Shown: one piece after another, positions 58,290 through 64,000 of the stretch
How positions within the stretch are numbered: the first letter of the stretch is position 1
Layout of the letters: each line of letters opens with the position of its first letter
Source: Aplysia californica
Taxonomy: Eukaryota; Mollusca; Gastropoda; Aplysiida; Aplysiidae
Length of the DNA stretch: 64,000 nt
Direction: 5' to 3'
Assembly (NCBI RefSeq): GCF_000002075.1
Contig: NW_004797474.1
Location: forward strand, 200,924-264,923
Made by a program: the position numbers and the translations under genes
Notes under the pieces: generated by a model
What the model saw: the letters and a program-made list of their open reading frames with translations, nothing else
Told to the model about the DNA's origin: nothing
Database searches by the model: none

Positions 58290-59233
58290 CTTTGTGACAG
58301 CTTATTTAATATATACACAGTGTAGACACAAGCAGCAATCAACCATTTAACCTCACTTGAGACAAAAGAGACCCCCAAAAAATACATGAAACAAACCAAA
58401 CAAAAGCAAAATTTAAAAAAGCAGGCTAGAGTGCTGAAATAATTATTGAATAAATAGAGTTCAAGAGTAGAAAACAATCTATGAGCATCCGATTATAGAG
58501 AGGTACAGTTTGGTATATCAGAGATTACGGTACACTGCAAGGGGATCGATGGAATAATAATAATGAGGATAATGAAAATGATGATGACATTTGGTAAAAT
58601 CCTAGAATATCCAGCTGTGCTGAGATCTGATCAATTCATTCTTGGCTTTGAAAGACACACATTTCATTGCAAAATTTCCGTCGCACAATCATTGCGTCTT
58701 AACTTTGAGATAACAAAACATGTAGACATTGATTAGTGTGTACGTGGGGTTCAACTTTCATCAAATTCCTTTCTTTAAAAACCAGAAGCCATACTGAGAG
58801 TGCATGATACAAAGAGTGCTTGTGCTCTTGGTATAATCGATAAATTTGGACTCCCGGGAGACGGTAACTCTTGTCATCTTTGTGTGAAACAATAGCCCAA
58901 CATGACAGAATCACAATGGTTACGCTACCCTAGCCATCCAAACTACTCAGTTCTTTCCCATTCATATTAAAGAACGCCTTTCTAAAACACAAATTCCCTC
59001 ATATCGGGCCAGGAGTAAAAGTATTCCACAAAGATGAGAGGAATTTGGAGGCCACGCCGTACATGAATCACCTCCAAGCCAAGATTATGAATGAACTGTA
59101 CCACAATAACACCTGTCCAGCTGTACTGCCCAACAACATAAGCAACCAGTCAACAATGCCAACACTCGGGCCTAACAAATCTTTGTCTTGATGAACGGCT
59201 CGGATACCCCAAAAGGCTATGTCGATAAGAATA

Positions 59234-59420
59234 CAGTTGAACCTGCTCTAATGGTAATAGCCACCAGTTTAAGACAATCACCTGTACAAATGATCACTTC
59301 CCACTTCCCCCCTTATGTTTTTTCCCTTATATTATATGGCCACTGTCCAAGACATCCACCTAGTTTAGACAACCACTTTTCTCCTCACCAGTGGGTGGCT
59401 GTGTTGGACAGCTTCAACTA
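59234..59420. mobile_element. R2 MITE family, copy 5 (clear TA at the left end)
   Basis: Preceded by TA and starting CAGTTGAACCTGCTCTAATG. It continues with AAGACAATCACCTGTACAAA, GATCACTTCCCACTTCC, CCACTGTCCAAGACATCCACC and CTTTTCTCCTCACCAGTGGG, and ends GCTTCAAC before TA. This copy best shows the CAGTTGAA...TTCAACTG inverted ends of the family. Confidence 0.8.
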
Positions 59421-62400
59421 GATTTTGAAACATGGTTTCCGAAATCATTGTTTCAGCTGTATAGAAAGGATTTTGGTGACATGAATACAACCGAATCCTT
59501 TGAAAAGACACAATGGCAGGAACAAGAATTATTGTGCTGATTATACGACACAAAACTTGGATGTTTGATCAGAGACAACTAGAAATAAAAAGACTGTACA
59601 TAGACTTAACTTTTGACATCATAATAAATTTGGACACATAATATTTTTGATGGTAAGAATATTTAAAATTCAAGTTCTTACTACATAAGCGAAGCTACAT
59701 TTTCATTTGAAAGTTTTAACTTTTAAAATACAGATTCAAACAAACTAAACAAGAAGACAAAAGTCTATATTCTTGGAAATAATTTAACGCTATAAAGCGA
59801 GAGCAAGAGAGTGGTTTGAATATGTACAAAAATTAACCGAGATCAATTTTACTGAGTATAAGAATAAGAGCACACTGCTTTACTTTCGTAATTCATGGTA
59901 AATGAAAAAAAATCCCCATAATAGCAACTGTACACTGAAAGAACTTGACAAAACAAATAAAAATCATTTACTTCTACAATGCAGGAACTTCACTATAGAG
60001 CTTGACACTGAAACCAGTCCCCGTCCCCTTCCCCTTGTATGAAATTGTAGAGTTATGACATACTTGATCCATGCATCACTTGCCATTTACCAGCTGGAGT
60101 CTTTTCCATGAAAGACTTGAACAATTCGCTGCCGGAATAGAATCTAAACAGTTATGCACTTCAGACATGTATAGGAAGACCTAGCCACTGGAATATTTTG
60201 TTAGTTCCGACTGCATCTGCTCAAAAACCTAAGTGCATTTTGTACTGCATATGGCATCCAGGTGGGAAACTGACTAACATAATAGAAACCTACCTTTTAC
60301 AACAAACAGGTACTTATTTTTTAAAACAAATAAAAATAAGTTAATCTTTCTGCCTCCATCCGAATTCATATTTAACAATAGAAACTCGTAAATACAAAGC
60401 TTCAGCAACAAAAAATGTTTTCTTGAAAATTCTCCATGTTTAAACTAATAGGAAGACCACTCTGTCCAACAAATACTACATTCTACAGATTAAAGCTTAA
60501 GAATTCCATTATTACACAGAACACTCTTTCTTTCTTCACTAAACATCCAATTAAGTGACAGAGAAGTAAAAACCAACAAACAAAGCACCCCAATATGCAC
60601 TCCACAGAAAGTGTCACTTAATAAGGATACATGCCCATTATATCCTCACAAAAACAAGGGGTTGAATGAAGTGCATGCCAACAACCCTACACTTGCGTCA
60701 TCTTCAAACTACATAACAAACTTGCTGCGTATCAAATAAACGTTCCGTAGTAACTAAAAAGGTAGAATAACATCCCCACATAAGCGCTGCAATTGTCATC
60801 CATTCAACAAATCTGAAAAGAGAAAAGAAAACCTTCCCCACACAACAACATATTTCATTTTAAAAATGCATGAATCGTATGATCATTATCGTCATCTTCG
60901 TCGAGTATTTAACTTTGCAATACAAATGCCATTCAGATGAACACGATTACAGTCTTTGTGTCATGAGAAATCAGTGAGCAAATTCACCTAGTGCTCTCTC
61001 ACACGTGTGCAAGTTTGCATAGCACCAAACACTCAACACACAAGGAGCAGGACTAGAAAAGCACCTTCCATTACACTTACATCCATAGAAAGAAGGGCCT
61101 CAACAAACAAAACAATTGGGTAAAGCATCTGAACACAGTGTTTGTAAAAAGGTAAATCCATCATCATGTCACTAGTTTAAGGAAAGCCCAAAGCACAAGA
61201 CTGAGAGACTGTAGCGTTCCCTACACTAGTTAGTACACAGCGAGTAGAGGAAATGGTGTCAGCTGAGATACACACTAAACCTCTCATACATAATCTAGTA
61301 GCAACAGACTGTTACATCAACCTCAAAACAAAGCCGGTAGAGATTTACTCGCATATGGTCTGCAATGTATTGCCCCTATTTCATGTCCTAAAAAGCAATA
61401 TCAATCCTTTTTTCTTCCTCTTTTTTTTTTACACAACTTCAACAGCTGTAAAGATTTGTTTGGCTCTTCACTTGACTTTTAAAACAACTTGCTAATTAAA
61501 TAAATAGTCCAGATTTTATTTTCCCTTTCAAAACAAGTAATCAATAAGATTGTTTTTCACTTAAATCCCTAAAGACTTCTGAAATGACCCCAAAAAAAGG
61601 AGCATTTCTTTAATTCACATCATAGACTTCCTTAAACACAAACATTTTGCTCATTAAGTTAGTGCTAGATCTGTATTTAATGATATCATTCAGCACCTTC
61701 CATTTTTCAGCGTTCTACAAGTGAAAACTAAACGGGAGTCCAAAACATGGACTAAAATCATGATCTTTTCCTCTATACAGACCTCAGCTGATTGAAACTA
61801 TATTTCCGTTTTATTGTATTTTTTACTACAAAAAGACATTTTTTATTTCATATATACCTGTGAAGATTTTTTTTTCCACCTCAACTATGCCTGCTTTCAC
61901 ATTTAGTTAAAAGTGGACAAAAAGCATGTATTTCACAGTACAGCCAGTTATCTTGATGTTAAAAGAAAAACGGAGCAAGCACACAGCTGAGAGTGCGCCC
62001 CTCCCCAAAGAGCAGTAGCAGAGACTTTACAGCAGTCTCGGTAGAAAAACAGAGAGGAGCTGAGCCCATGAGGACTAAATGAACACCTTGTGGTAACCTG
62101 TCACAGCACATACAATAGCAGTCAAGTCTTTTGACACTTGCCAATACAACATCACTATCATTCAGTGGTGGTGGTGGTGGTGGTTGGGGGGGGGAAGATA
62201 CACTGCGCTTAAAGAACAAACCATTTATTCTACTTCTTTACTCTTTGGCTTTCACAATCATATATATAATAAGCAGAGTATGACAAGCATGTTGTGTGTC
62301 CCTAGCAGCTATCTGACCCATCAGCTCCACATAAAGATCACTGTTGCTAATGTTACACAATACCTCATTCCTACCAGTAAAATTTAGTTGAATACAATGA

Positions 62401-64000
62401 AACTGCTGAAAACCCAATACACAGATATTTTACAAAGAAAAAAATAAGGACCAATACCAAAAAAAAAAGGGTTCAACCACTGATGACTAATCTCTTAGCC
62501 GCCTTTCAAGAAATGCCTTCACAAGCAAAAGATTGGTCTCCTGCTCATTTCACCTTTTAAGGATTCAAAACTCTTTCCTTCTCATAAATTCTCAGCCAGT
62601 ATTCTTGTAGGCTTTTATTTCTTAAAAAAAACACTACAAAACTACAAATCCTACATTTCACTTTCGGGTTAGAAAACAGGACCATCCAGCCCACTGGTAC
62701 ACATTATGTAAGCATTACGAGAAAGCTGCAATATTTTTTCACCGTTTCTACTAGACCCTATTCCAGTTGTATGTTTTATGGCACTATCAACTCTATTTTG
62801 GTCACATTGATGCCTTGAAAAAGATTTACATAATCACAAGAAAACTGGAAACCGTAGTTAACCATTTATTCACAGCATTCACACCATGACCAGCGGGGAC
62901 ACACGAAACACAAGCAAGGAGCCCATCAAGGTGTCAAACAACACTGTGCTACAAGTTTCAAAGGTTCATTTTCTCATCAATTTAACATTTTAACAACATT
63001 ACAAAATCTCACTCTCCACACACACAAAAACATTTCAAAATTGTTATTTCAAGCAAACCAACTAACAAAAAATTCCCAACACATATAGTTCATCATGACA
63101 TGTAAGGCACCTTATGATCATAATACTTCTTTACAACAATAGAGAAAAAAGTGCTCAAAACTTTCCCCAAACCTTGCCCCAATCAGACACAAGAAAAAGT
63201 ATAGTCTCACAGTCTCTCTCCACATGAACTAGCAGCAGCACAGAAGCATCTATGGCGACAAAAGTCCTCTGGAACAGTAACAGTTAGAAAAGCAGTAGAG
63301 TAGGACTATTCACAAACTTTAAACAAGAGCTCAAAATGGCAAAGCGTGAACTCAGTTCAAGTCAGCCTGATGCATATATTCACGAAAGTGTCCTCCTCCA
63401 AATAGGGCACTTTATCAAGTGAGCTGAATGCAGCTATCACACTGCACCCCACCCTGGAGTGTATTGAAGCACTCAACACCGAAGGGGGTCAGCAGCCACA
63501 CCCTAGGACTTGTGAAGAAACCACAGTAAGACCATCAGTAAACTTCCAACACAATCTTCGCGTGGCCGCCAGATTCACGCCAACAAGTATTCAACACCAA
63601 CAAGACAATAGACAACAAAAGCTGGTGGTCAAGTATCAGTCCCTCACTCATCAACTGTGCGGGAGGGATCCAAGCATCTTGACCAGGCATTGTCATACAG
63701 ACAACTGAGGTTAACACTTCTCCAGTGCATGTTCTGTTATTATACGTCAACATTTTGGTTTGACTCCGCTCTGCTATCTGTGAAAAACGGCACTTGTGGT
63801 GACTACCCTCTAACTCCATTGGCCTTTTGAGCTCATAAACAAGTGAAGTAAACTTGCTCCTAAGTAGAGATGGGAATGTAGAGTCTCTTGCAGAAGTATC
63901 TTTGGGACTGTCAAGTGACCCATCACAACACACACTGGAGAAGTGTCACCATAAAAAAGACAGGATATCTCCGTTGTTGAAAACAAAAACAAACAACAAC

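Larger units (their letters stand above)
56375..64000 (-). other. Exon-free region, possible long 3' UTR of a minus-strand gene
   Basis: About 7.6 kb with no recognisable protein exon, only one R2 copy (59234-59420), and a uniform AT-rich texture with many short A and T runs. A minus-strand AATAAA (TTTATT on the plus strand) is at about 56376-56381, near the left edge. The low repeat load relative to the rest of the window fits a long transcribed 3' UTR, but this is inference; it could be plain intergenic DNA. A minus-strand frame at 63535-63933 (132 codons, starts MCCDGSLDSPKD) has no recognised domain and is not called as a gene. Confidence 0.3.

Noticed and set aside
63535-63933. Minus-strand reading frame of 132 codons starting MCCDGSLD
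   Set aside because: No family signature is recognised. It lies in a region that looks like 3' UTR or intergenic DNA, so it is only noted.
1-64000. Retrovirus-like or LTR-bearing elements, Polintons and toxin genes
   Set aside because: No long terminal direct repeats and no gag, integrase, envelope, capsid or toxin signatures were seen. The only reverse-transcriptase trace is of LINE type.

Overview
The window is eukaryotic nuclear DNA: AT-rich, intron-rich (GT-AG throughout) and crowded with short non-autonomous transposons, SINE-like repeats and microsatellites. Three conserved protein-coding genes can be read exon by exon with consistent phase. Protein similarity, intron density and repeat style suggest a lophotrochozoan, most likely a gastropod mollusc; that placement is inference, and no species is claimed.

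Layout. (1) 1-13.6 kb: alpha-SNAP (NAPA) on the + strand, nine coding exons (292 aa) and a probable long 3' UTR. Its first intron is a nest of mobile elements. (2) 13.6-20 kb: a convergent intergenic or 3' UTR region with a ~1 kb Tigger/pogo-like element and a tRNA-type SINE. (3) 20-33.3 kb: golgin-84 (GOLGA5) on the - strand, twelve coding exons (767 aa) with the C-terminal membrane anchor. (4) 33.3-38 kb: a divergent intergenic region with a repeat pair, a minisatellite and TCTAGATC-rich palindromes. (5) 38-54.2 kb: DPH6 on the + strand, seventeen coding exons (698 aa), a diphthine-ammonia ligase fused to two RidA/YjgF-like domains; one intron holds a 632-base assembly gap. (6) 54.3-64 kb: SINE remnants, then about 7.6 kb with no recognisable exon, possibly the 3' UTR of a minus-strand gene lying outside the window.

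NAPA and GOLGA5 both serve the secretory pathway (SNARE disassembly and Golgi tethering), but nothing in the sequence shows that their adjacency is functional. DPH6 acts on translation elongation factor 2 and is unrelated. I found no convincing new gene system. The less obvious content is the transposon layer: several short elements with clear terminal inverted repeats and, in some cases, target-site duplications; a foldback element with repeated GTACGGCTAGAC palindromes; and a CT microsatellite that serves as the polypyrimidine tract of a DPH6 exon. I saw no retrovirus-like or LTR element, no CRISPR array and no rRNA or functional tRNA gene.
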